A program made the translations under genes and the position numbers. DNA of 30,438 nt, taken from the NCBI GenBank assembly GCA_004151065.3, contig NWUY0300014805.1, positions 20,943 through 51,380 of the forward strand, written 5' to 3'. The notes below the pieces were generated by a model. The model was given only the letters and a program-made list of their open reading frames with translations. It was not told where the DNA came from and did not search any database. Positions within the stretch are counted from its first letter, which is position 1; the number at the start of each line of letters is the position of its first letter. Below, in pieces: positions 1 to 9,434 of the stretch. This DNA comes from Larix sibirica (Eukaryota; Streptophyta; Pinopsida; Pinales; Pinaceae).

Positions 1-78
1 TATTATTTCCCAACTAAATTATATTTTAATTGAATTATTATCATTTCATATTAACTTGTACCGAGCTGTGGTTGAGCG

Positions 79-1427
79 ATGTCAAGGGCTTCTAAAACTC
101 TACATAGGTTTGAAGTGGGAGGAAATTGGTTGACTATCGTCCAGATTCCCCTTTTGAATATGATCCTACCCCCTCTCCTACTAGATCAAATTTTACCATG
201 ACTTTTACCATGAAGGATAGGGAACTTGGTGTATCTCCTAGGGTATTAACTTTTGTTGGTAACAAGGGTTACATGCGAATCTTTTTTTGAATTTAGGAGT
301 CAGTGCTAAAGTGGGCCAGCTAGAGGTAGATTCAAGATGTTAGAGCCTTGATCGTGCCTCGATCCCAGTTCCCATGTTGGACCAGCCAACTTTCTAGTAG
401 TACAAGGCTCCTACAATCGAGGCAAGTTCCCTTTTCGCAAATAGTTATAGAAGTTTCTCTATCCCTAGGGAGGATTTACTCCAAATCAGTCCAAGTAATT
501 ACTTTCACACTTTGGTTTGTGAGCCAAGTAAAAACCATAAAATGACTTTTGATGTTTATGAGGAGGAAAGGTTTATTACTGCTAGGGAAGATTAGGTGGG
601 CCATTATCTGGGACCTTCTTATATCTCAGAGTTTGTGGTCCATTCCAAGGAGACAAAGAAGTCCCGTGTGAGGTTGTAGGTTTGTGATCCTAGTTTTCCC
701 ACATAAAAAAAATGAAGGTTGTCAAGACAAGAGAGCGCATGGTAAGGATTACGGTTGTTGAAGATCCATGGGTCAAAGCATTTTGGAATATGCTAGAAAA
801 TCCCTCTTAGGTTGCTTCTTAGAGGTTGGGATTGTAGAATCTACACTAAAAAATTAGTTACAAAGTAATTGGGATCCCTTCCTTGTATTACCTAGATTTT
901 ATGTACTTACATAGCAACGGTTAGGTTTCAAATTTAATTCAGAGGAGGATGTTGTGCATATTATTGGAAGGCGTTGGTTGCAGGGTTCTTGTTTCATGAC
1001 TCTAAAATTATAGCACCCGTGCTTTCATCCAAAAAGGGAGGTATCTCACATACTCCTTGTCTAGGTGAAGGTGCTTGGTTAGTACCTATTTAATTATGGC
1101 ATGAAAACTTTTTGACAGATCGGGGAATTCTATTGTGAAAAGTCTTTGAAAACCCCTCCTACAAGTTTAGTTCTTAGAGGATGATTGTGAAAGTATTGGT
1201 CTCTTTGGATTTGTCAGAAGGATTGGTGGAAAACATTAACATTGTGGTAAGCGACATAGTCTTATTATAGCCTCTAGATTACTACAATATTCCCTTCCAA
1301 TTTATCCATTTCCATTTCATCGGGTATGTGGCCAAGCATTGTCAAAAGGGATTTATGAAGCAGGTCTAAAGTTAAAAAAACTTGTTGGAGTCTCCCACAC
1401 AAATACTACAAGTCATTCTCAGCAACT
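79..1427 (+). pseudogene. LINE ORF1 (DUF4283-like, CCHC knuckle), 5' part, copy A
   Basis: ORF1 of plant LINEs encodes an RNA-binding, gag-like protein that coats the element RNA. The likely ATG is at 79-81. Coding-like sequence then passes through three frames, shifting near 129 and in a T-run near 285. A further shift lies in an A-run near 711. The stretch around 915-1240 resembles DUF4283: an IIGRRWLQGSCF-like core, then Leu/Trp and a His-Glu-Asn-Phe-Leu stretch. At about 1300-1345 the CX2CX4HX4C spacing of a zinc knuckle survives, but the first two Cys read Phe and the His reads Tyr, so only the last Cys remains. Many internal stops. The reading frame is cut at the target site 1428-1441 and resumes at 3290. 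Confidence 0.75.
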
Positions 1428-1441
1428 TTCCCCTCTGGTCT
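1428..1441. repeat. Target-site duplication, left (copy A)
   Basis: TTCCCCTCTGGTCT, matched at 3276-3289 with one mismatch (G versus A at the tenth base). It bounds the retrocopy. Confidence 0.85.
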
Positions 1442-1849
1442 ACTGGGTTGGCAGGTGCGGGAGGAGTCCTCTTCGACTCTAAGGAAAACAAGCTGAAAGA
1501 CTTTTCCTGGGGAATTGGTAGGAAGTCCAACAATGGTGCAGAATGGCTAGCCTTGATCAAACGATTGGAACTAGCAAGGAAGGAAGGAATCGAGGACTTG
1601 GTGGTCTTGGGTGACTCAATGTTGGTCATTAGGGAAGCTAGAAACTTGACGAAGAATCGTAAGACTCCTATCACCAAGATGCATCATCTCCTCAAATGTA
1701 TCGTCAATGAATACAAATCCATTAACTTCCTTCATCTGTTGATATTTAACAACCAGCAAGCGGATGAAATGAGAAACATAGGAGTAAGTCTTGACTGTGG
1801 AGTCTTGGTTTACAATCAACAAGTTTATGGGAACACCTGGGTCCCTTAG
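1442..1849 (+). pseudogene. RNase H (RVT_3 type) domain, 5'-truncated, in retrocopy (copy A)
   Basis: The frame opens with GLAGAGGVLF, the first beta-strand region of retroelement RNase H. It continues through NNGAEWLAL, with the catalytic Glu at 1541-1543, then VLGDSMLVI, with Asp at 1613-1615, and QQADEM, with the last Asp at 1763-1765. It stops with TAG at 1847-1849 after a Trp-x-Pro ending. The first catalytic Asp would lie just upstream and was lost by truncation at the insertion point. The remaining 136 codons have no stop. RNase H cuts the RNA strand of RNA-DNA hybrids during retrotransposition. The domain most resembles the C-terminus of a plant LINE ORF2; a gypsy-type RNase H is the alternative. 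Confidence 0.8.
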
Positions 1850-2879
1850 TTTTGCGGTTTTGATTATTATGGAGAGACAACAAAGTTCCTCTTTCTTTTG
1901 GAAGTGGGAAATATTCTTGGTATGGAGTGAACTAATCCCCTCCCTTCTACACTCTTCAACTATGGGATACATCCCCATTAAAGCTTTGATCAACATAGGG
2001 GCCACCTCCAAGTTCTCAGACCTTCTTCACATCACCTCAGCGGATCAGGAGCTGCTCGCATATATGAACCACATGGCCACCATGCAGGATTTTATGGCGA
2101 TGGAAAATCGAGGCAAAACAGGTTTAAATGTCGGTTGGGGGAGCAATACCTTCTACCGCGTGAACTTAGTTAGGAAGCACAAGCAAGGAGGCAGAGTGAG
2201 ATATCTTAGTGCCGAGATGGGTGATGCTATCCCTTCTCTCGTTGCAGGTCCTTCCTCGCTGCAATGTTTGTGCTGCAGGAATCAATTAGCGTCCTTTGGG
2301 GGTATTGTGAGCATTGGTGCCTCGAGGATTCCCTTCGCGAACGAAGATGGCTAGGTTATGGCACATGATAGCTCAGATAAGGTGCAATGGGTTTTTCATG
2401 ACTCCTATAAGGATAATTTTTTAGGGTTGGGTAAGAATTCACTCTCTTCCTCGGTTGGTGAAGACGGTGGAAACAAGGGCCCTGCGATGGGGTTTGACAG
2501 CCTCCTAGATGAGGTGCAAAATTATATGAAGGATATGGAAATCCAAATCCGCAATCTTCGTGGTGAAAATTATGAACTCAAATAGGGCATCTCTCATCTT
2601 TACTCACTTGTCCAAGCAATGAATTCAGAGATTCGAAGCAGAAGCAGTAAAATTATTGAGCAGGTTCCTAGCCTGGCAAAAATCCTCGACAAGGGTTGTC
2701 CCTGTTCTGTCAAATTGGATGCCAAAATTACTACAGTTCACAATTGTGCCAAGATAGTGGAAGCTAAGATAGACAGCATGAGAGCTGAAATCCGAAAAAG
2801 CACCTTGGATTCACTGGGAGGTGTTGGAGGCTCGGTGGAAGGAAACAAAAGGACCAATGTGGATACTCTGCATCCGTAA
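1791..2879 (+). pseudogene. Unrecognised coding region downstream of RNase H in retrocopy (copy A)
   Basis: One reading frame runs from at least 1791 to TAA at 2877-2879, about 363 codons. It is broken only by TAG at 2352-2354 and TAG at 2583-2585, far too few stops for chance. It overlaps the RNase H frame by 59 bases in another frame, so either a single-base indel joins them or a second ORF begins here. The first 187 codons look globular, with a Cys-rich patch (QCLCCRNQ). The last 170 or so codons look helical and coiled-coil-like (LLDEVQNYMKDMEIQIRNL and a stretch around KIVEAKIDSMRAEI). I do not recognise the family. In copy B one codon changes Val to Ile (G2709/A12065). Confidence 0.55.
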
Positions 2880-3275
2880 TTCGCTCTCTGTCACCAATGC
2901 TTGCGCTTCAACTCTGGTTATGGGGTTTCCTATTTCTATAGGAACAGTTTTGATTTACTTTATGATGTTTATGGAATCTAGCAGAGAAGAAATTTTGATT
3001 TTGCTTGTAGCTGTAGTAGTGTAGATTCTCTAAGGATAGACGTTACTACTTTTCAACAATGTTTTGTTTTTGTATTTTGCTACTAGGGAAGTTTGTAAGG
3101 AGATATAGTCTCCATAGAATAGGAAATGATCATGAACATTACAGGATGGAAAAATAAGAGCAACGTGTTATGGTAGTCCTACTCCTTTGGGAACAATCTG
3201 CTCGCACTATTCGGTAACCTCTGTTTCATTTTTATATAAAAGCTTATTACTCGTTTCTGTAAAAAAAAAAAAAAA
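2880..3275 (+). other. 3' UTR and poly(A) tail of retrocopy (copy A)
   Basis: No credible coding sequence follows the TAA at 2877-2879. The segment ends in fifteen A residues at 3261-3275, immediately before the right target-site duplication. No clean AATAAA is visible just upstream; TATATAAAAG near 3233 is the closest A-rich motif. Confidence 0.65.
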
Positions 3276-3289
3276 TTCCCCTCTAGTCT
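3276..3289. repeat. Target-site duplication, right (copy A)
   Basis: TTCCCCTCTAGTCT, directly after the poly(A) tail and pairing with 1428-1441. LINE ORF1 continues from here. Confidence 0.85.
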
Positions 3290-4199
3290 GTGTTGACTAG
3301 GAAGACCTTGGTTTTGATAATGATATTAGCATTGATGGTTCCCACTTGCTTACAACTTCTTCTATATAGACCCCTATTGATCCCTCTCTACACTATATGA
3401 GTTTCTACAATTTGGCCATATAGCAGTTGATCCAATGCTGGGAGGAATATAAGCGAGTGATTCAAAACTGAAGATTGTAATTCCAATTCTTCAATGCTTG
3501 TGTTGGATTAGGTCCCTTAATGGTGAGAAAGAGTGGAAATGACGTTGGAATTTCTTACGAGGGCGATTAGGATCCTCTTAAACTATTAGTCGTAGGTCAA
3601 TTTTCTTCAGGACTAGAACTGCAAGAAGTCGTGACTCCGGGATTGTCCCAAATGGATATCATTATGAAGGAGATGTTGGTAGCGTGACCTTAGGTTTATT
3701 TTGTTAAAAGTTCCCAGGATTTATTTACATCATGAGTACTTTTGGCGAGTGGTAAGTTGAAACCTCTCATTTGTACACTTCCTCTAAGTTCTCATTTGAT
3801 AACTAATGCTTTAGTTTTGGGGGGTGTTGAATTTATAAAAGTGGCACTCCACAACAACTCGTTATATTATACTAGATTTATTCATCACATAAGTTCTAAG
3901 GAGGGTTTTGAAGGCTCGAACAATTGTACAACCATGGGCCTAGAGGGGTTGGCTTCACTTGCTAGGTCTAGGGAGGAGCATTCCTTTTAGTATGATTCTA
4001 GAGATTGTTTCATGGATTTGAAAGCAAGGATCATGTATTCTCATAGAGCTAAGTGGATCATCTCTTCTTTAGGGGGATTATCTTCTACTGGTTTGGGTTT
4101 GCGCAAAAGAAAGGATATAGTGACTACCACCTCTGGTCAAAAGTCCTTTCTTTGTCACACACAATCCAAGGTGACTGTGGAGACTCTTCAAGGTAAATA
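3290..4199 (+). pseudogene. LINE ORF1, 3' part (copy A)
   Basis: This continues the ORF1 frame interrupted by the retrocopy, beginning with EDLGFDNDISIDGSH after a premature stop. It is the low-complexity tail that follows the zinc knuckle in plant LINE ORF1. Stops interrupt it at several places; open pieces lie at 3742-3990 and 4012-4200. A basic stretch (GLRKRKDIV) near its end could have been a nucleic-acid-binding or nuclear-targeting patch. ORF2 begins about 40 bases downstream. Confidence 0.6.
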
Positions 4200-4239
4200 A
4201 ATTTCTATTTTATGGGTTCTTAGAGATCACAAGCCTTAT

Positions 4240-7200
4240 GACAAGGTTCCTTGATAAAAATTCTCTCCTTCAATGTTCGACGACTAGCCAACGCATAGGA
4301 AGATTGGCCCTACATATACTTGTAGAGAAGGACCCTCCTAATTTTTTTTTAGTTCAGGAGATGATGTGTAAGGGTTCATTGATTTTAGATAGTATGTGTT
4401 CTCTCTTTTCAAAGCGTGGGAGTTTATGTGGAATGATGGAGGGTTACTTACTGGTTGGAAGAGAATTATCCTCTCATAAATTTTCATGGTGTCTTAAGGG
4501 CTCTGCATGACCTTCATATGCAAGGAATTGGATTTACAAGTCATTTCCATGAATGTTTATGGGACATACTTACACAAAAAGGTATTATGAGATTCCTTTT
4601 TTATATTGCAGGTTGTACGAGAATAGTTATTAGTCATTAGGGGTGACCTCAATTTTACATTGAACATAAATGAAATCTAGGGCAGGCTACTAGCATTATT
4701 CCACATTCTAGGATTTTCATTCATCATTTAGAGAGATTAGACCTGGTTGATGTAGGACCGATGGACCTTAGGACAACTTGGCATAATAAGATATTTGGAG
4801 TTGCAATAGTTTCAAAATGTCTATGATAGGTTTCTTGTATCCAATCCATTATTGAGTAGAGATGAGAAGTATTCTACTTGGTTCTACTCTAGAGGAGGCC
4901 CTGATCACTCTCTCGTTTATTTACAATTGTCTAATGGAGATGAGAAGCATACAACACCTTTTAAATTCAATCCTAATTTGGATGGGAGAGGTGAAGTTCC
5001 AATAATTAATTGAGAATGGGTGGGTTGGATTGTTGTAGTATTTGGAGTTATCTCCAAGTAGGCAGTTTGCAAAATCATTGAAAATTGTCAAACATAAGGT
5101 AGTAGAGTGGTCGATGTGGAGATATGAGACTCAATATGGACTATTAAAAGATATGGTCCGTGTGATAAGTGATTTGTATGAGAATAATGTATAAGGTGTC
5201 TTTTCAGAAGTTGAATTACAATGGTTGGCTGATTTCGAAATCCATAAAACTAAACTTCTTAGAGATTGGGAAGAATATTGACATATGAAGAGTTATGTGA
5301 TATGGTTGGCTTTGGGGGATGAAAATACCTCTTTTTCATAATGTTTCAATCAAAGGAAGAGTAGGAATACTATTTTGGAATTGAAGGACTCGGTGGGGGG
5401 TACTATTTGAGGTTTCAAAAATATTGCAGAACTGGGAGTACATCATTTCTCTGAGGTGTATAAATGACTTGATTCAACAAAGGTTGTTGAATTTGTTAAA
5501 GTACGTTATCTCTTTCCCTAGTTAATTTATCTAAAAGAAAATGAAACTGGTTATTTTCCCTAATCATTATAGAGGAATTGGATAGGGTCATGTTCAAATT
5601 CCATAAGGACAAGAGTCCTAGTCCTAATGATTGGACTATTGAATTTTTTTGGCTTATTTAATTTGTTAGGAGAGGACTTGGTGAAGGTTATAGAAGAGGT
5701 TTGAATAAATAGGAAGGTTCTGCCTTGTTTTGATTCTGTGTTGCTTGCACTAATTCCCAAGGTGGCCAAACCTACAAAATTTGGTGAGTTTCGGCATATT
5801 CCCCTTTGTAATGTAGTCTACAAGGTCATAGATAAGGATTTGGTTGTTCAACTTTAGAAATAGTTGTGATGTGTCATTTCTCCTGAACATTTTGGTTTAT
5901 TGGAAGGGCATCATATTCATGATTCTATAGTGAAGCTCAGGAATGTTTGCACATGATCGAGGTAAAGAGGAAATCAACAATGGTTATCAAACGAGATTTA
6001 TCCAAAGCATATGATTGGACATGTTGGTTGAATGTTTGATTACTTTTGATACATGTGGGTTTTTCTTTAGACATAGTCAACTAGATCATGGGCTATATCA
6101 CTTCTATGTCTTATGTAGTCCTTATTAATGGCTTAGCTTTGGATTTTTTCAACCCTTTCATGAGGTCTATCCTAAGAGTGCCCACTTTCCCCTTACCTCT
6201 TCTTATTCGTTGTTGAAGGACTCAATGATGTAATCATGAAGGCAAGTTTGCATGAAGAATATAAGGTATTCAGTTTGGAGGAGGGATCAAAGTCACACAT
6301 TTGTTGTTTGTTGATGATGTCTTACTTTTCACAAATGATTTAGTGGTTGCAGGTCACGCACTCTCATATATTTTAAATATTTAGTACAAACCTACTGAGA
6401 TGGAGGCAAATGGGGAGAAGTTTGATTACTATTACAATGATACTGATGAGGGAGTTGTGTAGGTTTTATAGGATTCCTTTCACTTTGGGTTTGGTGACTT
6501 TGACGTAGGTTTTAAGTACATGTGCTTTCACATAATGGATGGAAAATATCTCAAACAAGATTTGCACTGGTTGTTGGGTCAAATTGAGGGTAGGATAGTT
6601 TTTTGGTGCCACCATTGGCTTTCTCAAAGGAGAGGTTGACTCACCCTGGTAAAGTCGCTTTTGGAGGCCAACCCTATTTACTAACTCACCTTGATGCACA
6701 TTCCCAAGGGCATTTTGGAGAAGATCAAGAAATTGTGTTTCAATTTCCTATTGAGAGGGAAGAATGGAAAAGGTTTACATTAGGTGAGCTGGAAGTCTAC
6801 TGCAAAGCCGTAGAGTGAGGGGGGATGGGGTTTAAAGGATGTTCATGCTTTAGGACTTTCACTAGCTACAAAGTCTCTCTAGAATATTATCACGAAAGAC
6901 AATTTTTAGAAAAGAATATTACACATCAAGTATTTGTATCTAGAGGGTATTGTGTATTGGATTCACAAAGTAGAGAAGACATTTAAAGGAAACTTAGTAC
7001 ATTTCAAGGCACTCATAAAAGCGTTTCCATTAGTGGATAATTTTTTGGCATGGAAGGTAGGGGATGTATATGCAATTAGATTTGGGGAAGATGCAATAAT
7101 GAGGTGTGCCAAATATATGTTCCTTTATCTTAGACTCATCTCCCACTTCTAGGATCAAGACTTTTGGTATCTCACACAATTTTTCAAGCCATAAATACAA

Positions 7201-8374
7201 ATCTATTGAGCCAAGGCTGGATGATTTCTCAAGATTTGGGACTACAAGGATTGTGAGAAAGGGAGTGGGAGAGGTGTTGTACTACCTTGCAAAAAGAACA
7301 TATTAGGCTAAGGGAATACCAAGTTAATTTTATATGGGTTGGAAACAAGGTCGGTAGGAACTATGAGGTAAGAATGGGATAACATGTTATAAACGAAGAA
7401 GGTCATCCTCAGGCATCATATTGGTGGTCTCATCCATGGAAAGTGAAGGAACATATAAAGTGCCAAATCTTCATGTCGATGGTTCTTAGGAATAAAGTGA
7501 TCAATTTGGGTTCCTTGAAGAAAAGAAACATCCAAGGCCCCAACATTTGTCATTTGTGTTGATAGGAGGAAGAGTCCATCACACATTTGTTCATTTAAAA
7601 TCGTTGTACAATTAAGCTGTAGCATGATGTTGACACTTATTTGAAGCTTTGAAATTGCTAGATCAGACCACAATATAAGAATGCTTAAAACAATGGTTTG
7701 ATAGACAAGATATAAGGACTGTAAAGTGTTTACCATTTTTTGTTTTAAGAGGGATATGACTTGCAATAAACTCAAGGTTGTTTGAGGTAGTTCATATATA
7801 GACTTTTAATATATTTCCATATGTTTATTCTTTACTAAAGTATTTCAAAGAATATGTAAATTCGTTAGTCCCAAAAGTGGTATGAGAGTTATTAATTGAC
7901 AAATCTATGAGGTGGAATTTCTTTGACAGATCCTACCAAGGTAGTAATAAAGTTTACAATCTTGGAAGTATTCTATTTCACTTTGATTCTCATTATATTT
8001 CATTCAAGGCCAATTACTCTCCAAGTTCCAACAAAAAAATGAACTACTAGCTTTGAGTAAGCTACTTAAGCTAGCTTGGGATGAGGGGGTTCAAGATAGA
8101 TAGGTTTTTGGGGATTCATTCTTGGTGTTAAATTGAATGCTGGAGACATTGTCTTTGAAAAATATTTCTCTCTAGTTCACATTTGAAGGAGCTTGTTGGA
8201 GACTATAATATTTTCAAGATTTGTCATGTCTTCAATGAACTAAATAAAACAATAGATTCTCTCTCAAAGGAAGGATACTATTATCTCTGGGATCTATACA
8301 TTTTTGTACATTTTAGGAGGGAACTATTCTGGAGAGGGGGAATACATTTTATTTTATGTGATGGTTTACTTTAA
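4240..8374 (+). pseudogene. LINE ORF2: endonuclease, reverse transcriptase, zinc-binding region, RNase H (copy A)
   Basis: The ORF2 polyprotein would nick the target and copy element RNA there. The APE-like endonuclease opens with KILSFNVR (Asn at 4272-4274). It has Gln-Glu at 4355-4360, GDLN at 4642-4653 followed by FTLN, and Asp-His at 4903-4908. RT begins near 5560 (KDKSPSPNDW, then LIPKV, FRHIPLCN and KRDLSKAYD). Its catalytic FVDD at 6307-6318 is intact. The region near 7430-7600 has the LINE zinc-binding pattern GPNICHLC followed by EEESITHLF. A C-terminal RNase H starts with the Asp at 7925-7927 (NFFDRSYQG) and ends with FNELNKTIDSLSKEG near 8270. Dozens of stops and several frameshifts make it non-functional. 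Confidence 0.88.
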
Positions 8375-8568
8375 AATCTAGATGACTATAACTAAAACAT
8401 ATGATGATGAAATTTTTTGTTTTTGGGACACATAAGATTTTATATCATATGTCATAGGGAATAATTTTCTTATCTTGCTACATATATATAGTTACAATCT
8501 CAAAGTAGAAGTCATATATATTATGCCTATGACACCTAAGGAATGTGTTTTCATTCATTTTTTTTGGT

Positions 8569-8574
8569 AATAAA
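8569..8574 (+). promoter_or_regulatory. Polyadenylation signal of LINE (copy A)
   Basis: AATAAA in a TTTTTTTTGGTAATAAAA context, about 195 bases after the end of ORF2 and just before the SINE tail. It probably marks the 3' end of the LINE. Confidence 0.5.
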
Positions 8575-8591
8575 AATAGAAATTTTTTCTT

Positions 8592-8623
<32 letters not shown>
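8592..8623. repeat. (TA)n(GT)n microsatellite, SINE tail (copy A)
   Basis: TATATATAT at 8592-8600 is followed by about eleven GT repeats at 8601-8623. It lies at the 3' end of the minus-strand SINE, where simple-sequence tails are usual. It is the same length in copy B. Confidence 0.9.
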
Positions 8624-8797
8624 CATTAGTTTGCTAGAATATCCCTAACTTGCGGGACTAGCCTTTGGTCTAATAAACAATGACCCAGGGGAATCTAAGA
8701 CATCAAAATCACCTAGGGATCACACCCGAACTGGGCCACACCAATCCTCAACTGGTTGGATTTTGAGTGTCTCCTCCCAACCAGCTCAACCCTAAGG

Positions 8798-8808
8798 GGA
8801 ATTGAACC
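8798..8808 (-). promoter_or_regulatory. Pol III B box of SINE (copy A)
   Basis: The minus strand reads GGTTCAATTCC, close to the GGTTCGANTCC consensus. Its spacing from the A box at 8843-8853 is tRNA-like. Confidence 0.7.
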
Positions 8809-8842
8809 TGGGTTGCCTCGCTGACGAAACCCACACCTTTAT

Positions 8843-8853
8843 CGAATGAGCTA
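8843..8853 (-). promoter_or_regulatory. Pol III A box of SINE (copy A)
   Basis: The minus strand reads TAGCTCATTCG, matching the TRGCNNAGTNG-type A box of plant tRNA-derived SINEs apart from a T where G is usual. Confidence 0.6.
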
Positions 8854-8857
8854 GCCA

Positions 8858-9099
8858 GATTTGATGTAAAAAAAATATTTTAAATGAAAAAAATGTTTGT
8901 ATATTTTTTACTATCCAACTAAGACCTAATTTGGTCTACTGGACCTTAATAGGATTATTTGGATTGCTGCAAAATTTTATTTCAATGCTAAAAAAGCTTA
9001 GAAAGAAGTGTTCCTAGGTCTCCATAGTTTTGACATGTTAGAAGGTTAGGGAGGTTTGTATTGTAGGAAAGATTATGAAACTATGATCTAATGTGGGTG
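8858..9099. other. Unassigned AT-rich spacer (copy A)
   Basis: I see no gene or element signature here. A-runs at 8865-8895 flank the SINE 5' end. The same spacer is at 18214-18455 in copy B. Confidence 0.5.
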
Positions 9100-9235
9100 T
9101 ACATAGGGAACTCTAAGAGAGTGACTTTCATCCTCAACGCTCACAGTCTCAAAGAGATGGCAAATCCTTTCCACCCACGATGTTTTACGAATTGTTTAGT
9201 GTCTTGTTTCACTATTAAGCTCATGAGTGTTCATT
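9100..9235 (-). pseudogene. LINE ORF2 C-terminal remnant, second family (copy A)
   Basis: The minus strand reads TIRKTSW, then ERICHLFETVSVEDE and a following Ser-His. This aligns with TIPKTPW and RTCHLFETMSIEDENHF of the longer minus-strand remnant at 23544-24140. The Cys-His pair is at 9157-9162. This C-terminal zinc-binding pattern follows the reverse transcriptase in some non-LTR retrotransposons; it is a different family from the + strand LINE. Only about 45 codons are recognisable, with one stop, and the final Cys is lost. Confidence 0.6.
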
Positions 9236-9355
9236 ATTATATTGGTTATATACATTATGAAACGCTTCTGGATTTGTTCAATGTTTCTCAAAGATTCTCT
9301 AAAGATGATGCAACTCTAGTTTTCACAATTGTACATGATAACGAGAGTGACGAGA

Positions 9356-9356
9356 N
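9356..9356. other. Single ambiguous base at unit A/B junction
   Basis: A lone N lies exactly between the last base of copy A and the first base of copy B. Lone Ns in this window occur only where sequence on one side is repeated on the other, so this is probably a contig join or unresolved call. That is inference. Confidence 0.9.
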
Positions 9357-9434
9357 TATTATTTCCCAACTAAATTATATTTTAATTGAATTATTATCAT
9401 TTCATATTAACTTGTACCGAGCTGTGGTTGAGCG

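Larger units (their letters stand above)
1428..3289 (+). mobile_element. 5'-truncated, poly(A)-tailed retrocopy inserted in LINE ORF1 (copy A)
   Basis: The insert proper is 1442-3275, about 1.83 kb, and ends in an A15 tract (3261-3275). It is flanked by direct repeats TTCCCCTCTGGTCT (1428-1441) and TTCCCCTCTAGTCT (3276-3289), matching at 13 of 14 bases. Removing the insert plus one repeat rejoins LINE ORF1 in frame, reading ...QQLSPL then VCVD-stop-EDLGFDND. This is the signature of target-primed reverse transcription. The insert starts inside an RNase H domain, so it is 5' truncated, and carries a second coding region and a 3' UTR. It has far fewer stops than the host LINE, so it landed later. 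Confidence 0.85.
60..8580 (+). mobile_element. Plant L1-type LINE retrotransposon, near full length, inactive (copy A)
   Basis: A non-LTR retrotransposon with both reading frames recognisable despite many stops and frameshifts. ORF1 spans 79-4199, minus a later insertion at 1442-3289. ORF2 spans about 4240-8374, with endonuclease, reverse transcriptase, zinc-binding region and RNase H in the usual order for plant L1 elements with an RNase H. A 3' UTR follows, with AATAAA at 8569-8574. The 5' end is estimated from the switch from very AT-rich flank to coding-like sequence around base 57; the 3' end is blurred by a SINE insertion. I could not identify its target-site duplication. It could not move by itself in its present state. 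Confidence 0.88.
8592..8857 (-). mobile_element. tRNA-derived SINE (copy A)
   Basis: Read on the minus strand from 8857, the sequence begins GGCTAGCTCATTCG and contains GGTTCAATTCC about 45 bases further on. These match the RNA polymerase III A box and B box at tRNA-like spacing. A tRNA-unrelated body of roughly 170 bases follows, and the minus-strand 3' end is a CA/TA tail. The RNA cannot fold as a normal tRNA with an acceptor stem, so this is a SINE and not a tRNA gene. I could not define a target-site duplication because both flanks are A/T-rich. SINEs are mobilised by LINE proteins, and it lies at the LINE 3' end. Confidence 0.7.
1..9355. repeat. 9,356-bp tandem unit, copy A
   Basis: This stretch recurs at a constant offset of 9,356 from base 9357 onward. 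I found no length difference along it. The substitutions I saw (A versus B copy) are G2258/A11614, G2709/A12065, A3723/C13079, C4665/T14021, G4800/C14156, G6537/C15893 and A6676/G16032. The unit contains a LINE with a nested retrocopy, a SINE and a LINE remnant. Its ends do not match the terminal structure of any element in it, so it is a segmental or assembly duplication rather than a transposon. Confidence 0.97.

Noticed and set aside
348-545. 65-codon open frame on the + strand (and its copy at 9704)
   Set aside because: It lies out of frame with the LINE ORF1 reading, which gives coding-like sequence (PREDLLQISPSNYF) through the same bases.
1616-2011. 131-codon minus-strand frame opposite the retrocopy RNase H
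   Set aside because: It is antisense to a well-supported RNase H domain and has no motif of its own.
6466-7775. Open frames of 77 and 119 codons on the minus strand (6466-6699 and 7416-7775)
   Set aside because: They are antisense to the LINE ORF2, whose RT, zinc-binding and RNase H motifs run on the + strand there.
8798-8857. A tRNA gene on the minus strand
   Set aside because: A and B boxes are present but there is no acceptor-stem pairing or proper anticodon arm, and a non-tRNA body with a simple-repeat tail follows, so it is a SINE.
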